64,000 bases of DNA from assembly GCF_020921035.1 (NCBI RefSeq), contig NC_063150.1, positions 31,109,826 through 31,173,825 of the forward strand, given 5' to 3'. A model generated the notes under the pieces. That model did no database searches and was not told the origin of the DNA. It saw only the letters and a list, made by a program, of their open reading frames with translations. Every line of letters begins with the position of its first letter. The first letter of the stretch is position 1. Position numbers and translations under genes: made by a program. Of this stretch, positions 24,373-35,698 are shown piece by piece. This DNA comes from Rhodamnia argentea (lineage: Eukaryota; Streptophyta; Magnoliopsida; Myrtales; Myrtaceae).

Positions 24373-25008
24373 TGATCCCAAAAAAGTGTCACCGATTCAC
24401 GTACCACTTAGAAACCCAAGTTCATACATAGACACACATACATTGGACTTGCTACCAATACGTTCTCAGAAACTATCACAACCGCTAACCGTCGATCAAG
24501 CCGCCTCAGAATGAGGTCACTCCCGTTCTCAACAACGAGAAATTCATCCATGATCCTTGTGTCTCCGCTCCACATACATATCAATCCCCTCAGGCGACAT
24601 TGCACTCGTAAGCTGATGCTTCTTCCACATAGACAGGCATTTACGAATATGCCAGCTAGAAGCCAAAAAACGATGCGCCAAAGCTCGGGACATGAATTTC
24701 TAGTCCTATCAAATGCACATAATCATTCTTACGGTCAACGAATAGCTACCTTTAAATCCAGTCTGCCAGAATAAATTTAGCTTCCAAGCAATTCTGTTTG
24801 TATAAAATTCACATTTACAACCACAGCGACTAAAGCAAGCAAACTATACCCAGATACGAGATGTTGATGCTACCGCTACCTCTCTATGCACCCCTTACAA
24901 CCATAGAAGACCAGAGCAAGAGCAATCTGACAAGTGACAACCTACCTTTGCTACCTACTATCACACTAAGTATGAGCCTGCCTCACTTTGTATAAAACAG
25001 TTGCTGAT
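24373..25008. other. VAP 3' flank, no gene seen
   Basis: Probably contains the 3' UTR of the minus-strand VAP gene; open frames here lack recognisable domains. Confidence 0.55.
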
Positions 25009-27958
25009 TCATGAATGTAGAAGGTATCCGAGAGTGGCACTGATCATAGCCACCATAATGACAAACAGAAGAGGGAATTCTGCTTGCACTCTTTGTCTGC
25101 TTTTCCTACTCCTCAAAGTTGCCTGCAAAAAAGTGAGATGGCAACAAAGAGTAGTCATTATGGTGGTGGCAATTTGTGAAAAGTGAGACGAATTGAGAAA
25201 GAAGGAAAAAAATGGAAGATTGGGAATCTGCAATCGAGAAACTTACTAGTTCCTCTCTCAAAGATACTCTGTCTTGAGTGTTTAATCTCCTATCTTCCAT
25301 AAGCTTTGAAATGGTAGCCTGAGCCTACAAAGGATCCACATGATAACTTCATTAATCTGTCCCTAGAATTTAGGCAATGACAGTAAACCAAATGAGGGTG
25401 GTTCAATATCGACAACAAGCAACAACATTCTGTTAGATGATTACCAAATTACCGAAATGAAAAAAGCAACAGAACCAGGTCCTATTCAAGAAAACCTAGT
25501 CAGCCAACTTAAAAGCTATAACTACTCTATTCCATGCAGTAGTCAAATGGTAGGTACGGGAATTCACAACCATATGCAGACAACTCCTCACGGATGCAGA
25601 CATGGGTAAACACCGCCATGAGCATATTCATTCAATCATGGAGAAGTAAACTCAAGCAAACAAGACAAATGAAACCAGAATTTGTAGACTAACCTCACTT
25701 AGTTTTGATTCAAGTTCATTTAGTTTTGACTTTATCTCCTCAACATCTCTGGATAGACTCACTTCCACCACATTTGTCTTCACAAATTGCCGCGACTCTA
25801 CATCCTTTGGCTCCTCCATCACAATCTCCTCTGCCAAGTTGTTTTTATCGTCTTTTGTCTTCACAAATTGCCGCGACTCGACATCCTTTGGCTCCTTCAT
25901 CACAATCTCCTCTGCCAAGTTGTTTTTATCGTCTGATTTTGCATCCTTTGCTGCCTTCATCACGATCTCCTCTGCCAAGTTGTTTTTATCATCTGACTTC
26001 ACATCCCTAGCTGCTTTCATCACAATCTCATCTGCTAAGTTCTTTTCCTCCTCTAACTTCACATCCTTTGCTGTCTTTATCACAATGACCTCCTCTAAGT
26101 CCTTTTTCTCCTCTGACTTCACATCCTTTGCCGCTTTCATCACAATCACCTCTGCTAGGTTCCTTTTCTCCTCAGACTTCACGTCCTTTTCCACATGCAA
26201 GTCCCCATTGTTTACTATCTTGATGAAGTCCACAGCCTTGGCCACCTGATGAAAATATAACCTCAATAGCAGGCTCAAATGATTTACCTCAAAAAAGGAG
26301 GAGGAAGAGACCCAAACCTAGTAAACCAGCTTCTTCTTGTTTAATTCCCCAGATTACAAATATGATGGAAAAGAAGGTGAAAAATAACGACGACTTTGCC
26401 CCCGAATCTTACCATGGGCTCTGAATAGAAGAAGTCAACTCCACTCAATCCTTGCTCTTTTTTAAATGGAGCTTCACTTAGACCCTGCTTAAATGTCCCA
26501 TTGATTGGTGACAAGTCTGGCGAATGAGGTGGACTGATGAGGGACACCCGGAGTTTGTTCTCTTCTACATATCTGCCTTCATCCTTTGAAAACTGAAAAA
26601 CACACAAATGAGAAAGCAACAAAATAATTAAATTTGGACTGCACGAAAAGAATGACCCATACCATGCCAGATGTGATGTCCTCGTCTGCTGTACCAGGAG
26701 GAACAACAGTTCCTTGGATTAAGAACTTGTCTTTGCATATCATATCCGCAGGAGCAGTACGTTGAGCTTGCATTGTAACTAAAATTGACAGCACATACAC
26801 GGTAAGAAACTCAACACTACCACCAAAATGCAAAATATCAATCTTAGTGATCTAATAAGGTCTTGGTTTTATTTACTGACCAAAACAACAAGATAATCCT
26901 CAAAGAACTGAACATGTCCAATATGCTATATCTCTAACACGTTCCGCTCACTTATGTTCCACAAGAATGCAAAATCTTTGTATCTATGGTCTGAGCTTCA
27001 ATGTGAAAAGAAACAGGTGAAATGAAAATTAGCATCCATAAAAATCATGTTGATATATCTATAATTTTAATACTCCATCCTCTCTCATGTTCACATTTTC
27101 TATAGGAGGAGAGAATTCACACCTTTTAATCATAGATCAAATGTTTAAAATAGTGAACATTTGATCATTCATTCTCTACAATCTTGACATTTTAACAATT
27201 ATAGTCAAGAATTTAAAAATTCCCAATAACTTCTTATGTGTGCTTTAGTCAGAGGCCAATGTGCCCATCCTTACCTAAGACATGGGCATTTCAACAAGAT
27301 GAACCAGGCATATATACACCAGTTTGACGATAAATGTTGAAAAGATGGCATACCATTGAAATTGCATGCAGATTTTGGGGCAATAATTCCAGCATTTGGT
27401 CGGACACAGTATTTCTTTGGAGATGTAGTTTTAACCTGCCATGGTAGTAATTTCCAATTTCAGATTACTTCACTTTCAGATGTTTGAATCCTCGCAATAT
27501 TAAGCTACCAAAACACTGTCAAATGATAGGATATTTTGACCTTAAAAGCGACATGTTCGTGAGAATTATTCGCAAGTCGGATGGTACACATGCTTTGCTT
27601 CTTCAGCTCAACTAGCAACAAGAGAAATAGATAAGCGGTAATCAGTTCATATTCATCAACTTTGTGCTGGTTAACTTCAAAAAGTACGAGAAGAAAAAGA
27701 AGAGACAAAGCAGTGACCAAACAATCTAAGTGCAAGATTAATAATAGAGAGTATCAAACATCAACAACTTCAGAAGCATATGTGTGGAATAAAAGGTTCG
27801 CTACTTCTGGCCAAATTCTTCAATATACATGTATCGTTCACTGTATGTTCTCCCTAAGCAAATTTATACGAAGAAGCTAGCATTGTGTATCTCATTCTCA
27901 GAGCCTTACATAGAAATTTGAGTTCACGAGGCTGAATGTCCAAAAGCTGCTTCTCCAT
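25009..27958 (-). CDS. vesicle-associated membrane protein-associated protein (VAP27 family)
   Basis: Tail-anchored ER protein that binds FFAT-type peptides at membrane contact sites. Eight exons from 5' to 3': 27958-27910, 27611-27541, 27435-27354, 26778-26663, 26592-26413, 26245-25694, 25324-25247, 25122-25009; 413 residues. The MSP domain spans ~5-125: LLDIQPRELKFLFELKKQS, LANNSHEHVAFKVK, the ligand-loop TTSPKKYCVRPNAG, TMQAQRTAPADMICKDKFL and FSKDEGRYVEENKLRVSLIS. Exon 6 (184 codons) is a charged linker with five ~20-residue repeats around NLAEEIVMKAAKDVKS plus longer DVESRQFVKT units, leading into a coiled coil (EEIKSKLNELESKLSEAQ). The C terminus FPLLFVIMVAMISATLGYLL is the membrane anchor. 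It most resembles the longer plant VAP2-type members. The exon 2 donor (AAG/GTCAAA) is weak but the frame demands it. Confidence 0.93.
25770..26187 (-). repeat. in-frame minisatellite in VAP exon 6
   Basis: About five 60-bp units (20 residues each, consensus DVKSDDKNNLAEEIVMKAAK), one 81-bp unit with the insert DVESRQFVKTKDDK, and a partial last unit. The length is always a multiple of three, so the frame stays open. Units near the coiled coil are the most alike, suggesting recent duplication there. Confidence 0.9.
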
Positions 27959-29270
27959 CTGCTTTCAAAGAATCCAGATTCAAAAAACAACTCTTCTTAG
28001 CATCCAGAGCCACCAACGGATTCCCCCAATCTCCTCTGCAACTCAAGAAGTTAAAATCGTAAATAAGATCCTGCCACTGATTAAACAATGAAAAATCCAA
28101 TAAAGGCCCTCTACAGTCGAAAACATCCAATAGTCACGCATAAGAGCCGAGATCACCATAGACATAACGAAAGCCTATACAATATAAGGGCGCGAGCTCA
28201 ATAACAAATCAATTCTAACTCGGAACAACCGTCCCAATCACACCATCAACGCTGTCCTCAACCTCAACGGTTAACCATCTACAGTCCAGAAGAATAAAAC
28301 GTAGCGTCTCCATGCGAATTTGAAAGGCATAATCGACGGATGACGACCATCTGTACCGACAAACTTACAATAGAGCTTGTTCAATTTCAAAACGATTTCA
28401 AATAAGGAGCTCAGCAGTCAACGCTCAACCAAGACTCCGCACGACGACGAAAAACGAAGAAACGCGATCATCAGCGAGAAGGATAGCGAGATACCGAAAC
28501 CAGCAACAGTCGAAATATGAACTCAAACCGCTTCGAAAACCAAACCAAACTCGAAACGAGACATACCGCCACACGAAAGCTCAGATCAAGCTATCTCAAC
28601 TCGGATTCCGACTCACCTTCCAACACAGCCCGCCGCGCGACAAGCTTCCGATCGCGCGATCACGAACCGAAAAACCAAACGAACTCGGAGACGAAACCGA
28701 CGGATCACGGAGTCATCAGTCTCGGACTGAGGAAGGCGAAGCGTCCCTAGCGCCGCTGACAACGAACACGTACAGCGTATCGAGGAAAAAGAAAAGAGAA
28801 CGCGTAAGCAGTGACGAGAGAAAGCCTCAAACCGGCGTTGGAGCGCGCGAAGAGGAAGAAAGAGAGGACGCCGGATTTAAGGCGAGCGAGGATTCGCGTG
28901 AGCTCGCCGTTCTCTCTTCTTCGCGGGGGGGGATGACGCCGAGCTTCGGTGGAGTCGCGCTGCGCAGGGACCGAGAAGACGGGGAAGACCGAGAAATTCC
29001 ACAACCACAGGCACAGTCCAGAGAGAGAGAGAGTTGGTGATCGGTGACGTCGAAGAGGAGAGGAGAGAGAGAGAGAGAGATAGAGACTGAGGGGGAGACT
29101 CCGTGCAGATGAAATTGGGAAGTGGAAGCCAAGTAAGGAAGCAGGGCAGAGCAGACAGAGAGATTTTTCCGGTCTGATTTGCTGAGAGCGGTTGTACCGG
29201 TCGGTGGGTTTGATCTGATTTGTGCTTGACCGGAAAATATATATATGGTGGGGTTTGATCTGCTTTCACT
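27959..29270. other. VAP 5' leader and promoter region
   Basis: On the minus strand a good acceptor (TTGCAG just before 28035) suggests a 5'-UTR intron, with the upstream leader near 28900-29130. A GA microsatellite lies at about 29020-29085. Open frames on both strands here are Arg/Ser-rich and unsupported. Confidence 0.45.
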
Positions 29271-29947
29271 TCATTAATCTTTAATCTAATATAATATATA
29301 TATTGGTTCTTTTACTGGTTTAATGAAATTACGGTTTTAGCTTATTGAATTTATTAATAGCAAAGGAAGAAAACGGTTAGTTTACTGTCAATGTTGTGGC
29401 AACTAGCAATATTCATCATACGAGTGTGCAGGGTAGGTTCACGTTCAAAAAATTAGAGAAATAGTTTCGACGAGTAGGTTTTCGGTTCCAGATGAAATCT
29501 AAAATTTGGAACCCGAAAAAGATTTTATGTGTTTTTCTTGCTCTATATCTTCGCCCGACGTTCGATGATGAGTGTGTAATTTATAACTAATAGTCTAAGT
29601 TTTCATTTCCGACCATATCCATGACCGAGATTTTTAGTTTGTTAATGTTTTTTTTTTTCGTGTGTCTAAGTATGGATTGTGGTCAGTGGATTATAGAAAC
29701 CAATTGTGGTCATTAGAGGTGATGATTCACCGTAATCGTTCGGTTAAGAAATACGAGTGGAATCTAAGTAAACTCTAGAACCGATGATAAAATGGGTTCT
29801 AGGTTTCAGGTTATGTATAGATCCCAAGTTCTAAAAATTAGAGAACTGGTTCTGACGGTTTCGAGTGGAACCTATATTGAATTTGAAACCCACACATCCC
29901 TACATAAATCTAAGGCTTCCAATCATATATATTTATTTTTATTTTTA
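29271..29947. other. AT-rich intergenic, nothing recognised
   Basis: Contains repeated phrases around GGTTCTAGGTTTCAGG / GGTTCCAGATG but no readable ends or genes. Confidence 0.5.
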
Positions 29948-30622
29948 GGTTAATACGATGAAAAATTCCAAACTAGCACACATGTAACAAATTTATTTTA
30001 AACTATTTTTTTACCACAAAAAATTTGAATTGATACACATGTGATAAATTTACTTCAAATTAATTTTTTTTATCACAAAAAAATCTCAAACTAGTACGCC
30101 TATGACAAATGTACCCCAAACTATTTTTCTAACCAACAAAAATCTCAAACTAATACACGTGTGATAAGTTTACCCCAAATTAATGTTTTAACCATCAAAA
30201 ATCCCAAACCGATATACTTGTGACAAATTTGTCATTCGTTAATTTTCGTTAAATTAAGTTAATACCATGAAAAACTTGGAATTGATATAATCGTGACAAA
30301 CGGAAGGTAAAACCCCCAAATTGATACACCTGTCAATTGTCATGTATCATCTAACTTAATAATTTGATGGTAAAATTTAACGAAAACTAACAAAGGCTAG
30401 ATTTGTCACAAGTATATCAGTTTTGAATTTTTTATTATTGAAAAATGAGTTTGTAGTAAATTTATCACAAGTGTACCAATTTAGGATTCTTGATGGTAAA
30501 AAAATAATTTTGGGTAAATTCGATACAGATATAATGATTTATAATTTTTTGCGATAAAAAAATTAGTTTAGAATAAATTTATCACACTTGTACTAATTTG
30601 AGGTTTTTCGTGATATCAACCC
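29948..30622. mobile_element. palindromic element with ~60-bp tandem units (family P, copy 1)
   Basis: The left end GGTTAATACGATGAAAAATT is inverted at the right end (GTGATATCAACCC near 30610-30622). Each arm is built from several diverged ~60-bp units of the type 'CAAACTAGTACACCTATGAC, AAATGTACCCCAAACTA, TTTTT, ACCACAAAAA'. The left arm carries about four units and the right arm about four in the opposite orientation, so the transcript could fold into a long imperfect hairpin. No coding capacity. Copies at 33986, 35306 and fragments elsewhere. Confidence 0.75.
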
Positions 30623-31384
30623 TCTCGTTTTTTGGGGCCATAAGTATGTAGACTTACTTCAAGCGTACCTTCTTGGACTTCTACTTAGGCTTTCAAATGT
30701 CATGTGATTTGACAACAACGTCATCGCAACTGAACGTAACAATGTTGATCTCCAATTTAAGTCACGTGGAACTCGAGTTCGCATCGAATATCGACTAGCC
30801 AAAAGTATCGATTCTGAATTTTCAAACATAAAATCCACCGCTGGAAGAACCAAAAAATTGCGTGCCGTTTCCGCTCATTTCAGTTATATTTTTTCCTCGT
30901 ATTAATTCGATGAAGGTGAGACGGCATGTCTTTTATTTTTTTTTTTTTTGGGGGGGGGACAAGATTGAATTGAAGGCGACATTTTGATGAAAGTGCCCCC
31001 TTCGCTTCTAGAATTCACAACTTGGGGCTCGCCAAAATTGATTGGGAGGGATTTTTCTTGGCAAATTTTTCAAGACGTCTTCGTTGAAATTAACATGTTT
31101 CGACCCCGTCGTGGATGCACGTTCGTATTCCGAAGAAGAGAAGACTTCAGTGGGATGAATGGACTGAACGTGGATGAGACAATCTGAATTTCGTTTTCTT
31201 CTGGAAACCATCCGAATTTGACGCCCCCACTCGTTCTTATTTTGTCAAGGCGTGCATTGAATGCTGTGGAGACGTCTTTGATAAGAATAGTCGCGAACGC
31301 GTCCCATTGGAGTCTCAATTTTGGTTGATTGTGACTTTTTCCCTTCTCCCCCCCCCAAAAAAAAAGAAAAAATGACGATTTTTT
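30623..31384. other. intergenic, nothing recognised
   Basis: Short open frames on both strands with no domain. A T/G homopolymer lies at 30940-30960. Confidence 0.5.
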
Positions 31385-31890
31385 TTAATTTATTATAATT
31401 ATACCAATCTAGTCCTGAACATTTTGATTTGGCTAATTTAATCCTAATTTTTCTGATAATTTGCCAATTAAGTCAATCTAGCCAATTTTAGCCGTAAGTC
31501 GCTAACGTGAATACCGGCTGTCCTACGAAGTACCACCGGCGCTGGCATAAACAATTTTTATAATTTATTAAAAATCTTATGAATTTTCACTATTTTTTTT
31601 ATTATTTTCTCTTTTTCCCTCTCGCAGGCCATAGTGGAAAACTATAAGATAAAAAAAGGAAAAAAGGAGAAAAAAGGTTAGATTTTTATAAAATTATAAA
31701 AATTATCCACGTCGATGCCGATGGCGCTAGGTAAGATGATCAACATCCACTTTAGCAATTTTTAGCCAAAATTAGTAAGATGTACTGAATTGCCAAATTG
31801 TTAAAAAATTTATGATTGAATTGGCTAAATAACAAGGTATATAACGAAATTGTCACAATTACAATAGAGTCAGCACTTTTTTGGTAATTT
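31385..31890. mobile_element. palindromic element with AT-rich arms (family Q, copy)
   Basis: The left arm (TTATTATAATTATACCAATC, TTTGGCTAATTTAATCC) is matched inversely by the right arm (GAATTGGCTAAATAAC, GAAATTGTCACAATTACAAT). The inner parts hold CCACCGGCGCTGGCATA and GTCGATGCCGATGGCGC on opposite sides of a CT/GA-rich hairpin core. Same architecture as 58925-59470. Ends approximate. Confidence 0.65.
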
Positions 31891-31894
31891 GATT

Positions 31895-32222
31895 GATATC
31901 AATTGCGCGTAGCATATTTGCCAAAAACTAATTTTCACCTCACAAAAATTCTCAAATGTGTAATCCTCGATCAAATCTACCATTCATTAAAATGCATAAG
32001 CGTCAACATGCGTGGATTTTCAACCGTCCGATCTATCATTCTCCAGGTCAGATTTGTCTTCTAGTTATCTGCCACGTTCGTTGAAGTGTATGCCAAATGC
32101 TAAAGAATGGTAGATTTGGATAAGAGGTATTAATTTTGGTGTTTTTCGTGAGATGAAAATTTGTTAAAGGTAAATGTATCGCGGGCACCAATTTTGGGTT
32201 TTTAATGGTGCTAACCCTATAA
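31895..32222. mobile_element. degenerate family P fragment
   Basis: The right side (AATTTTGGTGTTTTTCGTGA, GGTGCTAACCCTA at 32210-32222) matches the right end of the element at 29948. The left side (CAAAAACTAATTTTCACCTC) is a worn left arm. Low certainty about the extent. Confidence 0.4.
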
Positions 32223-32837
32223 AAAATTAGTGCACCGGATCTCAAGGTCGATCTAAATTCCATGTTATTTTTAGGGACAAAGCTATGAGGAAGTAACTCT
32301 TCGTGGTCTCGGTGACTAGCGACCTTTCTCGAACTAAATTGGAGGTGGAAAAGTTAATGTGGCGCGCGAAAGGCGACATAAGTACTACCTAACTATAATT
32401 AAAAATATTTAAACCCGATTGGCAAGTCACTGTATTACTCTATTTCATGCCATTAGGCACAAAATCACCTCTCAATTTAGGTCATTATGCAATAGAGCTC
32501 CATATTATTTGCGCTGAATAAACATAATGTGAGGACTTCTTTTATAGACTTCTTGGATTATGATGGCAGATAATTACATATTTACAAAATACCGTCTCAA
32601 TTCATCCTATTTTATCGGATCCGGGATGTGATATGGAAAGGGTTATACAAACTTTTGGCAGAATTCCTTTTTTTATCTATAATATAAAATGTGCCAATAA
32701 TAGACATGATTGAGAATAACTAAGGCTCGACTCTTTTTGCTTAAAGCCATTGCAATGAATGGGGACTGATTGGTTTTGGATAGAACCGCAAAGCGGCTGC
32801 AGCCAGTTTGCAGGTCAAAAGAGCATTGGGCTATATA
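32223..32837. other. intergenic, nothing recognised
   Basis: AT-rich with no supported gene or repeat ends. Confidence 0.5.
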
Positions 32838-33810
32838 GGCTTTTGTTTGGTTTATCATTTATAAAGGACTTTGGGATTTCAAAATGCATCGGGCAAATGC
32901 AATCATGTTTGGCAATATTTTTTTAGAGCTTTGGGGGATGCAATCGTATCCCCAAAGCTTTCTAAAGCCCATTGAGGAATGGAGCCTTGAAGGTCCCTTG
33001 GGAAGTTGCATTCTCGGCATGCAACTTCCTAGTTTTCTTTTTTTTTTTGGTCTAAAACTTCCTCGTTTAATGAAAATGTGAAAATTAATCATTTTACCCT
33101 CATTTATTAACCAAAATTTCAGCTTTGCCCTTTGTTAACCAAAACACTATTTTCTCACTTTTCTCTCCAGTCCTCTCACCTCTCTCGACAGCCACCCTAT
33201 TTTTTTCTCTTATCTCTCTAGTCCTCTCACCTCTCTCGACGAATGCAAAAAAAACCTCACGGCCGCTCACCTCTCTAGACCGTTCGCTCACGCTTGCCTC
33301 TCGTCCCTCGCAGCCGCTCGCCTCTTTGCTGTTGGTTTGTCCATTCAGATTCTGTAATCAGCAGATTCATCATTTATTTCAAGTTCCTTGGATAACGATT
33401 TTTGAATAACATTATGTAGCAACCAAATTATCCACCAATTATGATCTCGGGTCTAATGCTTTCGATTTTCCTTTTTCGTTTGTACTTGCAAGAAAACCTC
33501 TCGGGCGTGGATAAAAGTCTCTTCCACTATTGAAGTTAGTGATTTTCGGATAACATTCTACAGCAGCCAAAGTTAAAGTTATTGTTTATTTTTCAATTCT
33601 CAACAAATTAAAATTAAAAGATTTACATTGGTCACACCAAAGGACTTTGCAAATATATGTTCACCAAACAACATTTTCCCCAAAGTTGCATCCCAAGGCA
33701 CTTTTCAATTTCAACTTACGAAACAGTATTTGCATTTCACTAAAATCCTTTGGTCTAAGGCCTTTGCATTTCCTTAAATATTTTCTGCAAATGATGAACC
33801 AAACGGAGCC
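32838..33810. mobile_element. MITE-like element with GGCT..GTTTGGTT ends (family U)
   Basis: The left end GGCTTTTGTTTGGTTTATCA is inverted at the right end as GATGAACCAAACGGAGCC (33793-33810). Subterminal parts also pair: the left GGACTTTGGGATTTCAAAAT and right ACTAAAATCCTTTGGTC regions. The core holds CT-rich direct repeats around 33160-33260 (CCTCTCACCTCTCTCGAC twice). No transposase. No clear target-site duplication. Confidence 0.6.
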
Positions 33811-33985
33811 ATAGGCTCTTTATATGACAATAATAGTTTATGTTTATGCATGAAGGTGCCCGCCTCTATATATAACTAAATGAGGTAATTACCCAATTAC
33901 GTTGACTAACTTTCATTTGTTTTACGAAAAATAAATAATTTGATAAATATATTTTAATAATGATTGCTTGTATCATTTATCAAAA

Positions 33986-34547
33986 GGAGTAATACCATAA
34001 AAAATCCCAAACTGATTTGCTTATGACCAATTTACCTCAAAATAATTTTTTGACCACAAAATATCCAAACTGGTACATTTATGATAAATTTACTCTCCAT
34101 TAGTTTTCATTTAATTTTATATCAAATTGCTAAGTTTGATGTCATATGACAGTTATCGGGTGTACCACTTTGGGATTTTTACCATATGTTTTTCGTTTGT
34201 GTACCGATTTGAGATTTTTTGTGGAATTAACCCAATTTAACTAAAACTAGCGGAGGGTAAATTTATCATAAGTATACCAGTTTGTAAAATTTTGGTGGCT
34301 AGAAAATAGTTTGTGGTAAATTTATCACAAAGGTATCAATTTGGGGTTTTCGTGGTAAAAAAATTAATTTTGCTTAAATTGTCATATATGTACCAGTTTG
34401 AGGTTTTGGTGGTAAAAAAAACTAGTTTCCGGTAAATTTGTTAGGGTGTACCAGTTTAGAATTTTTCGTAGTAAAGAAATTTAGTTTTGGATAAATTTAT
34501 CATAAATATACTAGCCTGAGTTTTTATTTTTTTTGAGGTATTAACCC
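33986..34547. mobile_element. palindromic element with ~60-bp units (family P, copy 2)
   Basis: Left end GGAGTAATACCATAAAAAAT and right end TTGAGGTATTAACCC are inverted repeats. The arms contain the family units (TTTATGATAAATTTACTC on the left; GGTAAATTTATCACAAAGGT, ACCAGTTTGAGGTTTTGGTG on the right). The right arm has more units than the left, so the copy is asymmetric. Confidence 0.7.
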
Positions 34548-35305
34548 TTTATAAAAACAAATGAACGATCATCTTTTGAATTAACTAATTCTTTCTAGCG
34601 ATATAAATAATTACTCCTAAAAAAATATTTTTTTTAATTTATTTATTTTCGTGGAGGCAAATGTAAGATTATTTGTGAGTTTTGAAACCACTTAGGAATG
34701 ATTAACACTTATTATTGGGAAGATGATTCGAAACACATGCAGAGTGCCATGCTGCTGCTGTAGAGGCTGACATTTATTCTTTTTTTTTTTGTATAATTCT
34801 AGATGTGTCCCACTTATTTAAAATCCTTTTTTTTTTTTTTTTAAGAACATTCGACTGTGCGTTGTCCCTTAGAAAATCTCACTTTATATCACCAACTTTT
34901 TTGTTTTGTTTTGTTTTGTTTTTTTTGTTCTCTTGCGCTTTTAAAATCACCTTTTTGATATGGCCCCTTTTGAAAAATGCCACGATGATCGACTTTTCTG
35001 AGGATGGTGGAGAGACCCCATCGTTTCGATTTCGGAAATTTTGAATCTACGGGGAGTGGGATCCAGCAAAGTATCCGGATTCTAAGCATTTATTCATTTT
35101 GGCACTTTATTATTATTATTTTTTTGTCTCGTTTTATCATATCCTATTTACTATACAAGCTATACTATGTGCGCTATTTACCGTGTGCAGGTTGTGAAAC
35201 CCTGTTTCCTCCTCATGCGACACTTCGAATAGGATAAATTTTGGATGTTTTCTTATTGCATTCAATAATGTGAAAACTCACTCTCTAGAGATACCGTTAA
35301 AATAC
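34548..35305. other. intergenic, nothing recognised
   Basis: T-rich stretches and short open frames of low complexity. No gene signal. Confidence 0.5.
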
Positions 35306-35698
35306 ATGATTAACATCACGAAAAACCCTAGATCGGTACGCAAGCGACAAATCTACCCTCTCTTTTTTTTTGTTTCTATTAAATTTTACCATAAAATTAC
35401 TGAGCTAGATGGCACGTGGCGGTTGACATGCGAATCGATTTGAGAATTTTACTCTCCGTTTGTCACGGATATACCAGCTTAGGATTCTTTGTGATATAAA
35501 TCCAGTTTAACAGAAATTAACGGATGATAAATTTGTCAGGGATGTATCAATTTGAGGTTTTTTTTTGTGGTAAAAAAATTAATTTGGGATAAGTTTATCA
35601 CAATCATACAAGTTTAGAATTTTTTGTGATAAAAAAATTAGTTCGAGGTAAATTTATTACATGTATACCAATTTGAGATTTTCCATACTATTAACCAT
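35306..35698. mobile_element. palindromic element with ~60-bp units (family P, copy 3)
   Basis: Left TGATTAACATCACGAAAAAC and right TTTCCATACTATTAACCA form the inverted ends. Unit phrases TCACAATCATACAAGTTTAG and TTATTACATGTATACCAATT occur in the right arm. Shorter than copies 1 and 2, probably by internal deletion. Confidence 0.65.

Noticed and set aside
25705..26249. Plus-strand frames opposite VAP exon 6
   Set aside because: They are antisense readings of the VAP repeat; the minus strand carries the continuous, spliced VAP protein.
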